Made by a program: the position numbers and the translations under genes
The notes under the pieces: generated by a model
Seen by the model: the letters and a program-made list of their open reading frames with translations, nothing else
What the model was told of the DNA's origin: nothing
Databases searched by the model: none
In this document: piece after piece, positions 42,733 to 51,112 of the stretch
Layout: each line of letters begins with the position of its first letter
How positions within the stretch are numbered: the first letter of the stretch is position 1
From: Burkholderiaceae bacterium
GTDB lineage: Bacteria > Pseudomonadota > Gammaproteobacteria > Burkholderiales > Burkholderiaceae_C
Direction of reading: 5' to 3'
Assembly (NCBI GenBank): GCA_017848435.1
Contig: JAFEHU010000076.1
Coordinates: 119,627-183,626 of the forward strand
Length of the DNA: 64,000 nucleotides

Positions 42733-43005
42733 ATGCCCACAGCAACTCCAACACCCACTTCGCAGGTTGACCCGTCTGCCCAGGTCACCAGAGACGTGCC
42801 CCCCAACTTGCCGTACACCGGCTTCGTGCGCGAGTCGCGCCTGCTGGTGTTTCTGCCGTTTTCTCATTCGACCCTGTGGCGCAGGGTCAGGGCCAAGACG
42901 TTTCCCGAGCCGATCAAGATCTCCGACCGTATTACGGCCTGGAGGGTGGAAGACATCCGCGCCTGGATCGAACAGCAAGGACGCGGCAACCCGACCACAG
43001 GGTGA
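42733..43005 (+). CDS. Second AlpA-family regulatory protein
   Basis: The 90-residue protein is a paralogue of the gene at 40719. Its core TGFVRESRLLVFLPFSHSTLWRRVRAKTFPEPIKISDRITAWRVEDIRAWI aligns along the whole HTH. It has a Thr/Pro-rich leader (MPTATPTPTSQVDPS). Two related copies flanking a block of toxin-antitoxin remnants suggest a nested or tandem insertion. Confidence 0.82.
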   Translation: MPTATPTPTSQVDPSAQVTRDVPPNLPYTGFVRESRLLVFLPFSHSTLWRRVRAKTFPEPIKISDRITAWRVEDIRAWIEQQGRGNPTTG

Positions 43006-43603
43006 TCCGCGTTCTCGTAGCAGCACTGGTCGCCGCCTGAGAGCGTTCTCACACCGGTGCGACTGGAATGAGACTGTAGTTCGACCTTAGTGCGAGCGGG
43101 GCGCTTCTTGGAAGCGCTTGACCTGCGAAGTTCCAACTGAATACGACTACAGCCGCGGTGTGGTCGTTTTTCTCTCTGCTGCCCTACGACCACCAATCGT
43201 GGTTGACGTAGGATTTCATCCATCAAACCGACAGGATCTCACGCCATCTGCAAGGCCGTATTCCACACGCCACAGGGCGACATGTTCACTGCATGCCCGA
43301 TTGCGAGCAGTTGCGGCCTGCTATCGAACGCTACGGGTTGCAGCGACGCATCGAACTTTGCGCGGGTGGGGCGTTGGTGATTCATTCTTTTGCCGACCCC
43401 CGTCTCGGGTGCGAAGATTTGCTCTTGGGACGGGCAACATGTCATCTCCGCCAAAGCTGTTAACCCCCACCGCAACCCCCGTCTGGGGGCGAGATTTGAT
43501 GGCGTGCGATGAAACGAAGTGAGGCGATACTTGTGCGCTGGCACTTGTTTCTGCTCAAATTGTGGCATCGAATGGAACAAGGTGAAGCCCCAAACCCGCA
43601 GAC

Positions 43604-43617
43604 GTCCACTCCGCCAG
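43604..43617 (+). other. Candidate attR (13/14 match to tRNA-Asp end)
   Basis: GTCCACTCCGCCAG differs at one base from GTCCGCTCCGCCAG at the tRNA-Asp 3' end, in the same orientation 22 kb downstream. As on the left side, a terminator hairpin and short direct repeats follow within 100 bases. The short length leaves room for coincidence. Confidence 0.45.
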
Positions 43618-43647
43618 AAAAACCTAAGTAAATCAAGTACTTAGCTC

Positions 43648-43678
43648 AAATGGCCCAGTTTAAAAAACTGGGCCATTT
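43648..43678 (+). terminator. Strong hairpin terminator near right island edge
   Basis: A perfect 14-bp stem AAATGGCCCAGTTT / AAACTGGGCCATTT with a 3-base loop AAA is followed by GTCGTTTT. It has A/T tracts on both sides of the GC core and could work in both directions. Confidence 0.65.
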
Positions 43679-43707
43679 GTCGTTTTGGGGTGTGTTTGGT
43701 GTTTTTC

Positions 43708-43769
43708 ATTCCCACTGTGCTCCCACAAAATACTTGCGCCTCCCTGCCTGATTCCCACTGCGCTCCCAC
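43708..43769 (+). repeat. Pair of 19-base direct repeats
   Basis: ATTCCCACTGTGCTCCCAC (43708-43726) and ATTCCCACTGCGCTCCCAC (43751-43769) are 18/19 identical, 43 bases apart. They lie about 100 bases past the candidate attR and may be recombinase arm sites, comparable in layout to the AGTCTCATG repeats beside tRNA-Asp. Confidence 0.5.
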
Positions 43770-44064
43770 TAACCCGCTGGTGGGCGCGGCAGAAACGGCC
43801 CCATTAACTGGGGCGGCGGAGTAGCAGGGCACAGCTACTCAAGCGGCGTTCAGTGCACCACTGCCTATGCGAAGCGCGACGTAGCGCGAATGCTGGACAA
43901 TCACATCACTATGTTGACGGCGTGTGAGCGAGGTGGGTTCTCGTTCGCCGATGCCCACTGTTTCCTCAAGCTCTCATGAACGGCTTGAGCCACGACGTCC
44001 TGCGGCACTGAGCCGCATTTGTGTCACCAACCGCATCACCTGTGTGGCTTGGGGTGGAATTGAA

Positions 44065-44424
44065 ATGGAATCTTTGAATCAACATGGGACAGACAAGGTA
44101 TCGCTCGGCCCGGATGGGCCTTACACCACACTCGATTTCGATTTTTCAGGTGGTGGGCCTGCACTGACCTTCAAACCCTTACTTGTGGGCTTTAAATACG
44201 CCTCGGTGCTTTTGGGGGTTGGGGAACAGTCGCTCAGAAACGCACTGAGCCGTAACGTGCTGCCATTCGGAACGGTCAAGTTCATGGGCAGGCGAATGAT
44301 GAAGATGAACGATTTGGAATCGTTCGTTGCCACGTTGCCTACGACTATGACGGCAGTCAGTTCATCGAGCACAAACCTGCAGTCAACGCTGATGAGTGGA
44401 AAGCGCAAGCGCGGCAGGTGTTGA
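44065..44424 (+). CDS. Hypothetical protein with HTH/excisionase-like core
   Basis: From ATG 44065 the 119-residue product contains ASVLLGVGEQSLRNALSRNVLPFGTVKFMGRRMMKMNDLESFVATL. This resembles the winged-helix pattern (helix, turn, GRR-x-x-K-x-x-DLExFV) of small phage-type DNA-binding proteins, followed by a Ser/Thr-rich basic tail. It lies just outside the candidate attR. Its exact family is not recognised. Confidence 0.55.
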   Translation: MESLNQHGTDKVSLGPDGPYTTLDFDFSGGGPALTFKPLLVGFKYASVLLGVGEQSLRNALSRNVLPFGTVKFMGRRMMKMNDLESFVATLPTTMTAVSSSSTNLQSTLMSGKRKRGRC

Positions 44425-44462
44425 CATAATTGACTGTGTTGTGGACCGATGGGGAAGGAATC

Positions 44463-44669
44463 ATGACCACTGACAACCCGATTGACACATCTGCCCTGAT
44501 CAAAGCAGAAGGTCGGGGTCGGCGTGTTGTGGCACTTGGCCCCCTGGCAGCGGCCGCCCGCTATGACACCGGTGGTCGGATAGAGCGAGAAATTGTTGCG
44601 AGGATGATCGGGGTTAGCAGCATCCAAGACGAGGAAACCCTTTTGAAGGTGATCCGTCGTGAAATCTGA
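44463..44669 (+). CDS. Small hypothetical protein (68 aa)
   Basis: ATG 44463 follows a GGGGAAGGAA Shine-Dalgarno-like stretch. The product runs MTTDNPIDTSALIKAEGRGR through RVVALGPLAAAARYDTGGRIEREIVARMIGV to DEETLLKVIRREI, soluble and mostly helical. It lies 38 bases after the HTH-like gene on the same strand and may be its partner. The function is unknown. Confidence 0.45.
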   Translation: MTTDNPIDTSALIKAEGRGRRVVALGPLAAAARYDTGGRIEREIVARMIGVSSIQDEETLLKVIRREI

Positions 44670-44729
44670 TGCTTTAGCCAGCCAGTCGAAACGGGGAGAT
44701 GCCGCCCCTTCTTTGTGAGCCGGTCAGCT

Positions 44730-45350
44730 TCAATTCGACTCTTTGCAGCACAGGCAATAGATGAACTTCTGAACGGTGCCAAACGGCGTGTGGTGTTCCT
44801 CGCATTCCTTTTGCAAGAGTATGAATGGAGCACCAAACTCAGCATGCAAGCCATCTGCGCTGTAGCGCATGACAGGCAAACCGCTGCACTTCTCAGGACC
44901 ATCCTCGGCAAATGTCGCCACGATGATGTGACCGCCAGGCTTGACAGCGCGCAGGACAGCCTGAACGTAGGCCTCCCGCTCCTGCGATGAGGTAAGGAAA
45001 TGAAAGACAGCTCGGTCATGCCACACGTCATAGGCATGCCGCGGGAGCTCCATGCGCGTGATGTCACCAACCAGCCAGGAAACGTTATCAGCGCGCTGGC
45101 CCAGGCGAGACCGTGACGCTGCCAAAGCTGCCTCGGACAGGTCTAAGACAGTGACCTCAACGTACCCCTCATCGAGCAGATCATCAACTAATGTAGATGC
45201 TCCGCCGCCGACATCAATGATGCCGACATCTCGGGCTAGGCCGACCTGCCCAATGAGTTGAATGGACTGCCGAGCGTGCTCTTGAAACCAGCTGACGTCT
45301 GAGGTGGCCTTGGTTGTGTAAACCCGCTCCCAGTGATCCTTGGACTGCAT
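44730..45350 (-). CDS. Class I SAM-dependent methyltransferase
   Basis: The 206-residue protein begins HWERVYTTKATSDVSWFQEH, the N-terminus of a common small methyltransferase family. Motif I is GIIDVGGGASTLVDDLL (about 43-59), motif II VTVLDLSEAAL, motif III WLVGDITRMELP, then YDVWHDRAVFHFLTS and LRAVKPGGHIIVATF (motif post-III). The C-terminal FIYCLCCKESN is short and Cys-rich. The substrate is unknown; relatives are often annotated in thiol/metalloid contexts. It converges with the small genes to its left and is divergent from the sulfur region. Confidence 0.85.
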   Translation of the reverse strand: MQSKDHWERVYTTKATSDVSWFQEHARQSIQLIGQVGLARDVGIIDVGGGASTLVDDLLDEGYVEVTVLDLSEAALAASRSRLGQRADNVSWLVGDITRMELPRHAYDVWHDRAVFHFLTSSQEREAYVQAVLRAVKPGGHIIVATFAEDGPEKCSGLPVMRYSADGLHAEFGAPFILLQKECEEHHTPFGTVQKFIYCLCCKESN

Positions 45351-45800
45351 GCAATCTCCTGTGCGAGTGTCCCCGCGTTGGCGTTCTTATGAATATGTAG
45401 GCGTCGCTCTGCAGTGGGATCAAAAGGGGTTGATCGGACACGTACGGTATTTGGGCAATTGCACCATCGGGTAGCTCGGGTTGATAGGGCCGGCTAGGAC
45501 TTGGCAAACTGGTCTGCCTAAGCCGTGCGCTAACTCTCGCGAAGTGTCATGAACTCGCAAATATCGTGGCTTCAGCACTCTCAATTTTGGCAGCGTCCGT
45601 GTCAGCTAAACATAGTGCTATAGAGCGCCAACGCTTGGTTTTTCGGTCTTTTTTTGGGCAACCAGTTCGCTAACGTCGAGCCTAGGGTACCTACTGATAC
45701 AGGCATTTATTATATAAGCATAAAGTTATGTATCTAATCGATGGACTGTTCAACTTGCCGCACAACAAGCCCGTCATTGATAACCATAAGGGGACATGAG
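45351..45800. other. Intergenic region before the sulfur cluster
   Basis: No gene is supported. GC drops towards the right end, where an AT-rich stretch (45706-45735) contains ATATAAGCATA (45712-45722). That is the reverse complement of TATGCTTATAT found upstream of the first ArsR gene (48169-48179). The region probably holds the promoter for the DUF302-FadL unit. Confidence 0.5.
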
Positions 45801-46373
45801 ATGAATTCTGGATTGCGGGTGATGCGCTGTATTCCGCTGCTGATGTTGGTGGTGTTGACCGGTTGCGGGACCATCAGTACGCTGGGAAAGCTTGAGAGTG
45901 GTGCTGGCAGTGAAGCCATGAAGATGTGGGATCGCTGGGTCGATGGCAATGGCGATATTGCTATTGCCACAACATGGGAGCGAAAGGTCAAAGCTGGCGT
46001 TACTGCCGGCGATGTTGAGCAAATTCTTCTGCAGGTTGCGTCCGAGCGAAATATGAAGGACGTGGGCCAGCTTCCGCTGTCCAAGGAGCTGGAGGCACGC
46101 ACTGGCAAGCCACAAAAGCTGCTCAAGGTGTATTCATTTTGTACGCCAACCACTGCAAGAACCATGGTCGACTTTAGTCCGCACATGGCTGCCTATCTTC
46201 CATGCCGAATCACGCTCGTGGAACAAGCCGATGGCTTGTGGTTGTACACGCTCAACATGGACATGATGGTGAAGATGGGCCGCAAGCTTCCGCCTGGACT
46301 TAAAGAGGAAGCGATGGCTGTCAGGGACACCATTTTCATGATGATGGAGAGGGCGTCGAAGGGTGAAATTTAA
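45801..46373 (+). CDS. DUF302 lipoprotein
   Basis: The 190-residue precursor has a lipoprotein signal peptide (LLMLVVLTGC, lipidated Cys at about 22). The C-terminal half carries the DUF302 fold: VYSFCTPTTARTMVDFSPHMAAYLPCRITLVEQADGLWLYTLNMDMMVKMG, with the typical xxYxPCRIxLxE and an Met-rich tail. Similar DUF302 proteins accompany sulfur-oxidation genes. AAGGGGA precedes ATG 45801. It is followed by a FadL-type porin gene 46 bases downstream, suggesting joint envelope function, perhaps binding or transporting hydrophobic sulfur or lipids. Confidence 0.8.
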   Translation: MNSGLRVMRCIPLLMLVVLTGCGTISTLGKLESGAGSEAMKMWDRWVDGNGDIAIATTWERKVKAGVTAGDVEQILLQVASERNMKDVGQLPLSKELEARTGKPQKLLKVYSFCTPTTARTMVDFSPHMAAYLPCRITLVEQADGLWLYTLNMDMMVKMGRKLPPGLKEEAMAVRDTIFMMMERASKGEI

Positions 46374-46419
46374 GGTTAACCCCTTCGGTGAAAAACGATT
46401 ATTCAAAGAGGAGACAAGC

Positions 46420-47715
46420 ATGAGCACATACAAGAATGGCATTCGCATCGCCGCTGCAATTTTGACGATTAGCCCACTGACTGCCGTTATGGCCACCAAC
46501 GGCTATTTTTCTCATGGTTATGGCATCAAAGCTAAAGCCATGGGTGGTGCATCCGTCGCGGTGGGACAAGATGCTTTTGCCGGTGCCAACAATCCGGCGG
46601 CGGCTTCATGGGCGGGAAACCGGCTGGAAGTTGGTGCAGATATTTTCAACCCGAAGCGCAGTACGGAGCGAACTGGCGGAGGCTTTGACGGGCGTGCCGA
46701 CAGTGATATGAGCACGTTTGTTATTCCCGAGTTTGGCTACAACCGAACCATCAACAACGACCTTGCATTCAATCTGTCTGTGTATGGCAATGGCGGTTTA
46801 AATACCCGGTATCCGGGTGGACAGCTGAACTGTGGTGCGGGCCCGGCCACTGGAAACCTGCTGTGTGGAAATGGAATTCTGGGCGTTGATCTGATTCAGT
46901 TGGTGATTGCACCAACGCTGGCCTACAAGCTTAATGCCAACCATTCGGTGGGAGTGTCTCCACTTCTGACCTACCAGCAATTCAAATCCTACGGTCTTCA
47001 GGCTTTTGACAATGCGCCAGGCTTTCCACCATTGACGGGTTCGCCTGGCAATGTGACCAATAATGGTTATGACCGCAGTACTGGTGTTGGCGTACGACTT
47101 GGGTACTTGGGCAAGTTGTCTGACCAAGTGAAAATTGGCGCTTCTTACTCCCCTAAAACCAATATGAAGAAGTTCGAAAAGTATTCGGGCTTGTTCGCTG
47201 GACAAGGTGGCTTCGACATCCCTGCCAACTTTACGGTTGGCATGAGTTTGCAGGCAACGCCGGATGTCCTTCTTGCCCTGGATTACCAGCGCATCAAGTA
47301 CAGCGGCGTGGCCTCTGTAGGCAATCCAAGCACCAACCAAGCGCCGTTGGGTTCAACCAATGGCCCTGGCTTTGGTTGGTCCGATATCGGTGTGGTGAAG
47401 CTGGGCGTGCAATGGAAATTCGATCCGAAACTAACTGTCATGGCTGGTTATAACAAGGGCCAGAACCCCATCCAGTCGCGTGACGTGACCTTTAACATTT
47501 TGGCGCCAGGTGTGGTCACCACCCATCTGACACTCGGTGGTACATATGCCCTGTCAACCAACACTGAGGTGACGGCAACCTACATGCATGCCCGCAACAA
47601 CACGGTTACTGGTTCTTCCTTGTTCAACGGTCTGGTGGGGCCTGGTGCTGGCGGTAACGAAAGTATCCGGCTCAAACAGAATTCCTTAGGAGTGCAGTTT
47701 GGCTGGCGCTATTGA
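46420..47715 (+). CDS. FadL/TodX (OmpP1) family outer-membrane channel
   Basis: The 431-residue precursor has a signal peptide ending near PLTAVMA. The mature N-terminus TNGYFSHGYGIKAKAMGGASVAVGQDAFAGANNPAAASW is the hatch/plug signature of FadL-type channels, followed by regular amphipathic beta-strands to a terminal aromatic (QFGWRY). An AGAGGAG Shine-Dalgarno supports ATG 46420. FadL channels import long-chain fatty acids or other hydrophobics. The position beside sox genes suggests passage of elemental sulfur or hydrophobic sulfur species, which is inference. Confidence 0.88.
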   Translation: MSTYKNGIRIAAAILTISPLTAVMATNGYFSHGYGIKAKAMGGASVAVGQDAFAGANNPAAASWAGNRLEVGADIFNPKRSTERTGGGFDGRADSDMSTFVIPEFGYNRTINNDLAFNLSVYGNGGLNTRYPGGQLNCGAGPATGNLLCGNGILGVDLIQLVIAPTLAYKLNANHSVGVSPLLTYQQFKSYGLQAFDNAPGFPPLTGSPGNVTNNGYDRSTGVGVRLGYLGKLSDQVKIGASYSPKTNMKKFEKYSGLFAGQGGFDIPANFTVGMSLQATPDVLLALDYQRIKYSGVASVGNPSTNQAPLGSTNGPGFGWSDIGVVKLGVQWKFDPKLTVMAGYNKGQNPIQSRDVTFNILAPGVVTTHLTLGGTYALSTNTEVTATYMHARNNTVTGSSLFNGLVGPGAGGNESIRLKQNSLGVQFGWRY

Positions 47716-47800
47716 GAAGCGTGCGGGTGACTGGCTTGTCCTTCACCCGCATCAACGCCCACCCCAGAATTGATAAGGTTCAACTGCAGGGACACATCTG

Positions 47801-48115
47801 ATGAAATCTCTGTTTTCTAGCGCTACTTTGCTAGTTTCAACATTCAGCTTCGCGCAGGGTGCATCTGTTTTTCAAGGAGCAGACCTGCCCTTAGGTGCTC
47901 GCTTGATTGAAGAACACAAGTGTGTTGCGTGTCACACGCAGAAAACCAACGGTAAGCCATCCACCATTTACAGGCCGCTTGGCCGAATCAACACTGCTGG
48001 CTTGTTGCGTGGCATGGTCGAGCAGTGCAACAGCGAGCTGAACCTGGGCATGTTCCCTGAAGATGTGACCGCAGTGGCCGCCGTATTGAATAGGGACTAT
48101 TACAAGTTCAAGTGA
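47801..48115 (+). CDS. Small exported c-type cytochrome
   Basis: The 104-residue precursor has a signal peptide (to about AQGAS), one haem motif CVACH at about 41-45 and a short helical end with MFPEDVTAVAAVLNRDYYKF; the Met could be the distal ligand. Its length is below that of typical class I cytochromes but complete. It lies between the FadL channel and the ArsR gene and may pass electrons from SoxCD/SoxAX-type reactions; it could also be a SoxE-like carrier. Confidence 0.78.
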   Translation: MKSLFSSATLLVSTFSFAQGASVFQGADLPLGARLIEEHKCVACHTQKTNGKPSTIYRPLGRINTAGLLRGMVEQCNSELNLGMFPEDVTAVAAVLNRDYYKFK

Positions 48116-48168
48116 GCGGTTGCTTGTGATCAGGATTCAGTAGAAACCCTGTAGTCATAATATCTTTA

Positions 48169-48190
48169 TATGCTTATATTTAACATTATG
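48169..48190. promoter_or_regulatory. AT-rich candidate operator upstream of the ArsR-sox operon
   Basis: TATGCTTATAT (48169-48179), followed by TTAACATTATG, lies 18-40 bases before the ArsR gene and is repeated in inverted orientation at 45712-45722 before the DUF302 gene. A shared 11-mer in two promoter regions flanking an ArsR regulator suggests a common operator. Confidence 0.45.
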
Positions 48191-48207
48191 CATTCAGAAA
48201 TGTTTTC

Positions 48208-48594
48208 ATGAACGCTGGCGTGTCACTTGCCGATTCAACCCAAGTGCTTGAACGCGCTGCCGATTTGTTCGGGATTTTGTCTGCACCTGTCCGTCTTCGA
48301 ATCGTCAGTGAGCTGTGTCGTGGTGAGCGCAATGTGACCCATTTACTGACCTTGATTGGGACCGCTCAGTCAAACATTTCTCAGCATCTGAACATCCTTT
48401 ACCGAACGGGTGTGGTGGCGAAGCGGCGTGAAGGCGTCCAGATTTTTTATCGAATTGCCGATGAATCCACCGCATTGGTGTGCAGAACGGTATGCGCACA
48501 ACTAGCGGTTGGGCATTGGCAAAAAGAGCCCTTGCTGGAAGTCGGTAGACCGACATTGGGCGGCGGGGCTGACACACACAAGGAGACCGTATGA
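48208..48594 (+). CDS. soxR: ArsR-family regulator of the sox operon (SoxR-like)
   Basis: The 128-residue winged-HTH repressor contains LFGILSAPVRLRIVSELCRGERNVTHLLTLIGTAQSNISQHLNILYRTGVVAKRREGVQIFYRI. Cysteines lie at about 37, 92 and 96, a spacing compatible with thiol/persulfide sensing as in SoxR or BigR-type ArsR proteins rather than metal binding. Its stop overlaps soxC by four bases (ATGA), so it is the first gene of the sox operon and probably its autorepressor. The name rests on context. Confidence 0.78.
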   Translation: MNAGVSLADSTQVLERAADLFGILSAPVRLRIVSELCRGERNVTHLLTLIGTAQSNISQHLNILYRTGVVAKRREGVQIFYRIADESTALVCRTVCAQLAVGHWQKEPLLEVGRPTLGGGADTHKETV

Positions 48595-49955
48595 AGATTG
48601 AAGACAGGAATGCGGGGCGGATACGCCGGGCGCCAGAAGGCTTCCTGAGCAGCGATGGTATTCGCACTGTTGTTGAGGAAGCCAAACGAGACCGCAGAGA
48701 CTTTATTCGCAGCGCATTTGCAACAGCAGTGGCCGGGGCGGCCGGCGGTGCGGCACTCGCGCAAGGCAAACCTGTGCCTACAGCTGACGGAGACCCCAAT
48801 ATTTTGCAGTTACCAGCGCACAGCAAGGGCCTGGGCAAATCAGTAGTGACCGACGGCTATGGCAAACCATCTGAATTTGAGGGCAATGTCCAGCGACGGC
48901 AAAGTCCAGGGCTGACGCCAACAAACCAAGCCTCGGTCTCGTTTGCGCCATTGCAGTCCCTTTTTGGAGTTGTGACGCCGAGCGGCCTGCATTTTGAGCG
49001 ACACCACCAAGGCTGGTGGGACATTGACCCGTCGAAACACCGTTTCATGATCAACGGTATGGTCAAAAAGCCGATGGTCTTCACTCTTGAAGATCTGATG
49101 CGATTGCCATCAGTCTCCAGATTCCACTTCATTGAGTGCGGCGCCAACACCGCTGTTGAATGGGGAAATGTGGCGGTTCCAACCGCACAGTACACCCACG
49201 GCATGCTTTCCTGCAGCGAGTTCACAGGCGTACCGCTGGTCACCCTGCTTGAAATGGCGGGGGCTAATTTGAAGGATGGCAATTTTGTGTTGGCAGAAGG
49301 CGCTGACGGTTCGTCCATGACGCGCACCATCCCAATGAGCGTGATCAAGTCGGGCGAAGTGTTTGTGGCCTACGGACAGAACGGGGAAATGCTTCGACCT
49401 GAAAACGGCTATCCGTTGCGGCTAATCGTGCCAGGCATTCAGGGCGTGAGTTGGGTGAAATACCTGCGACGCATCGAGGTTGGCGACCAGCCCTACGCAA
49501 CCAAAGACGAGGCTATTCACTACATTGACTTGATGCCCGGTGGCCAGCACCGTCAATACGCGAGTCTGCAGGAGTGCAAGAGCGTGGTCACTACGCCATC
49601 AGGCGGTCAGGTACTGCTAGACAAGGGCTTCTACAACATTACGGGCCTGGCATGGTCTGGCCGAGGCAAGGTCAAGAAGGTTGACGTTTCAGTTGATGGC
49701 GGTCGCAACTGGCGCACCGCACGGCTGGAGTCGCCGGTGATGTCCAAATGCTTAACCCGGTTCAACATGAACTGGATCTGGGATGGCAAACCCACGATCA
49801 TCCAGAGCCGCGCCACAGACGAGACTGGCTATGTACAACCCAACTATCGCCAGTTGCGTGCAGTCAGAGGCACACGTTCCATCTACCACAACAACGCCAT
49901 CCAGTCGTGGCTCGTGCAGGAAAACGGCGAGGTGAAAAATGTTCAGGTCTCTTAA
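48591..49955 (+). CDS. soxC: Sulfane dehydrogenase molybdenum subunit SoxC
   Basis: SoxC with SoxD oxidises the sulfane sulfur bound to SoxY, releasing six electrons per sulfur. The 454-residue precursor has a twin-arginine leader (RRDFIRSAFATAVAGAAGGAALAQ, about 36-58). The sulfite-oxidase-type molybdopterin domain has the Mo-ligating Cys183 in FHFIECGANTAVEW and the dimerisation domain continues to SRATDETGYVQPNYRQLRAVRG. Length is family-normal. It overlaps the ArsR gene by four bases and soxD by 17, indicating coupled translation. Confidence 0.95.
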   Translation: MKIEDRNAGRIRRAPEGFLSSDGIRTVVEEAKRDRRDFIRSAFATAVAGAAGGAALAQGKPVPTADGDPNILQLPAHSKGLGKSVVTDGYGKPSEFEGNVQRRQSPGLTPTNQASVSFAPLQSLFGVVTPSGLHFERHHQGWWDIDPSKHRFMINGMVKKPMVFTLEDLMRLPSVSRFHFIECGANTAVEWGNVAVPTAQYTHGMLSCSEFTGVPLVTLLEMAGANLKDGNFVLAEGADGSSMTRTIPMSVIKSGEVFVAYGQNGEMLRPENGYPLRLIVPGIQGVSWVKYLRRIEVGDQPYATKDEAIHYIDLMPGGQHRQYASLQECKSVVTTPSGGQVLLDKGFYNITGLAWSGRGKVKKVDVSVDGGRNWRTARLESPVMSKCLTRFNMNWIWDGKPTIIQSRATDETGYVQPNYRQLRAVRGTRSIYHNNAIQSWLVQENGEVKNVQVS

Positions 49956-51066
49956 TGTCCTCATGGTCGGAGGCCTTCTGATGTCGGGGTCTGTGCATGC
50001 TGCCAGCGCAGAGTTCACAGGTATTGGTCGCATCGCAACCGTCAAGGAAGTTGCGGCATGGGATATTGATGTTCGGCCTGACTTCAAGGGCTTGCCGCCA
50101 GGTTCTGGCAGTGTGGCTAAAGGCCAAGGCGTTTGGGAAAGCAAGTGCTCCTCATGCCATGGGGTATTCGGTGAATCAAACTCTGTTTTCAGCCCTTTGG
50201 TGGGTGGAACAACAGCGAAAGACATCCAATCTGGCAATGTTGCAAGCCTGAGAGACACCACTTATCCAGGACGCACCACTTTGATGAAGGTGCCAACGCT
50301 GTCCACCTTATGGGACTATATCAATCGAGCCATGCCATGGACTGAGCCCAAGTCATTGAGTGTCGAAGAGGTGTACGGCGTGACCGCGTACCTTCTGAAC
50401 CTTGGTGGCATCGTTGCAGACAACTTCACGCTCTCTGACAAAAATATCGCAGAAACACAAAAGCTGATGCCCAACAGAAATGGCATGACAACAGCGCATG
50501 CGCTGTGGCCTGGCCGCGAACACGGTGGTGTTGCAAAGCCAGATGTCGTTTCAGTAGCCTGCATGTCGAATTGCGAAGTAACCGCCACGATTGCTTCGTC
50601 GCTTCCAGCATTCGCCAGGAATGCACACGGCAACTTGTCTCAGCAAAACCGACCAGTGGGCGCACAGATCGGAGCTGATACCTCAGTACCCGAGTTGCAG
50701 GGTGCGGCGATATTGGGCAAAGGTGCCAAAGCCCAGCCTGAGGCCCAGGTGATAGCCGCAGCACCCACCAAAGCAGCCACGCCTGCTCTCACAGTGAGGT
50801 CGGAAGCTGGTGTAGACGGAAAGGCTGCCGTAACCTTGATTCAAAAGCACGCTTGTACCGCCTGCCACGCTGTCGACAAGCGGCTGATTGGTCCGAGCTT
50901 CAGTGAAATTGCGAAAAAACATGTCGGCAAAGAAGACTACCTGGCCGGAAAAATCAAATCGGGAAGTGCCGGAGTTTGGGGTCCCATTCCCATGCCTGCA
51001 CAGAGCCTGAATGAAACAGACGCCAAGACCATCGCCAAATGGCTGTCAACAGGGGCGGGGCAGTAA
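49939..51066 (+). CDS. soxD: Sulfane dehydrogenase di-haem cytochrome SoxD
   Basis: SoxD is the cytochrome c partner of SoxC. The 375-residue precursor has a signal peptide (to VHA, about 21). The N-terminal cytochrome domain has CSSCH at about 70-74. A linker of about 80 residues rich in Ala/Gln/Pro follows, then a C-terminal class I cytochrome domain with CTACH at about 306-310 and PMPAQSL carrying the distal Met. Two haems place it with the classical di-haem SoxD rather than shortened forms. It overlaps soxC by 17 bases. Confidence 0.94.
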   Translation: MFRSLNVLMVGGLLMSGSVHAASAEFTGIGRIATVKEVAAWDIDVRPDFKGLPPGSGSVAKGQGVWESKCSSCHGVFGESNSVFSPLVGGTTAKDIQSGNVASLRDTTYPGRTTLMKVPTLSTLWDYINRAMPWTEPKSLSVEEVYGVTAYLLNLGGIVADNFTLSDKNIAETQKLMPNRNGMTTAHALWPGREHGGVAKPDVVSVACMSNCEVTATIASSLPAFARNAHGNLSQQNRPVGAQIGADTSVPELQGAAILGKGAKAQPEAQVIAAAPTKAATPALTVRSEAGVDGKAAVTLIQKHACTACHAVDKRLIGPSFSEIAKKHVGKEDYLAGKIKSGSAGVWGPIPMPAQSLNETDAKTIAKWLSTGAGQ

Positions 51067-51112
51067 GCGCCGCCAGACCACTCTCTCACGTCAAACATCA
51101 AGGAGTATCGTT

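Larger units (their letters stand above)
43006..44064. other. Right edge of the island: mostly noncoding
   Basis: I see no convincing gene; open frames here lack family features. The stretch contains an imperfect direct repeat ACCCCCGTCTSGGG...GATTTG (43396-43421 and 43475-43498). It also has the att-like copy of the tRNA end (43604-43617), a strong hairpin terminator (43648-43678) and two 19-base direct repeats (43708 and 43751), all described separately. Confidence 0.6.

Noticed and set aside
43396..43498. Two ACCCCCGTCTSGGG repeats as a CRISPR-like array
   Set aside because: Only two imperfect copies with no regular spacer pattern and no cas genes; no CRISPR array was seen anywhere in the window.
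43118..43580. Open frames on both strands near the right island edge (134 and 113 codons)
   Set aside because: No Shine-Dalgarno, no family features, and direct repeats run through them; treated as noncoding.
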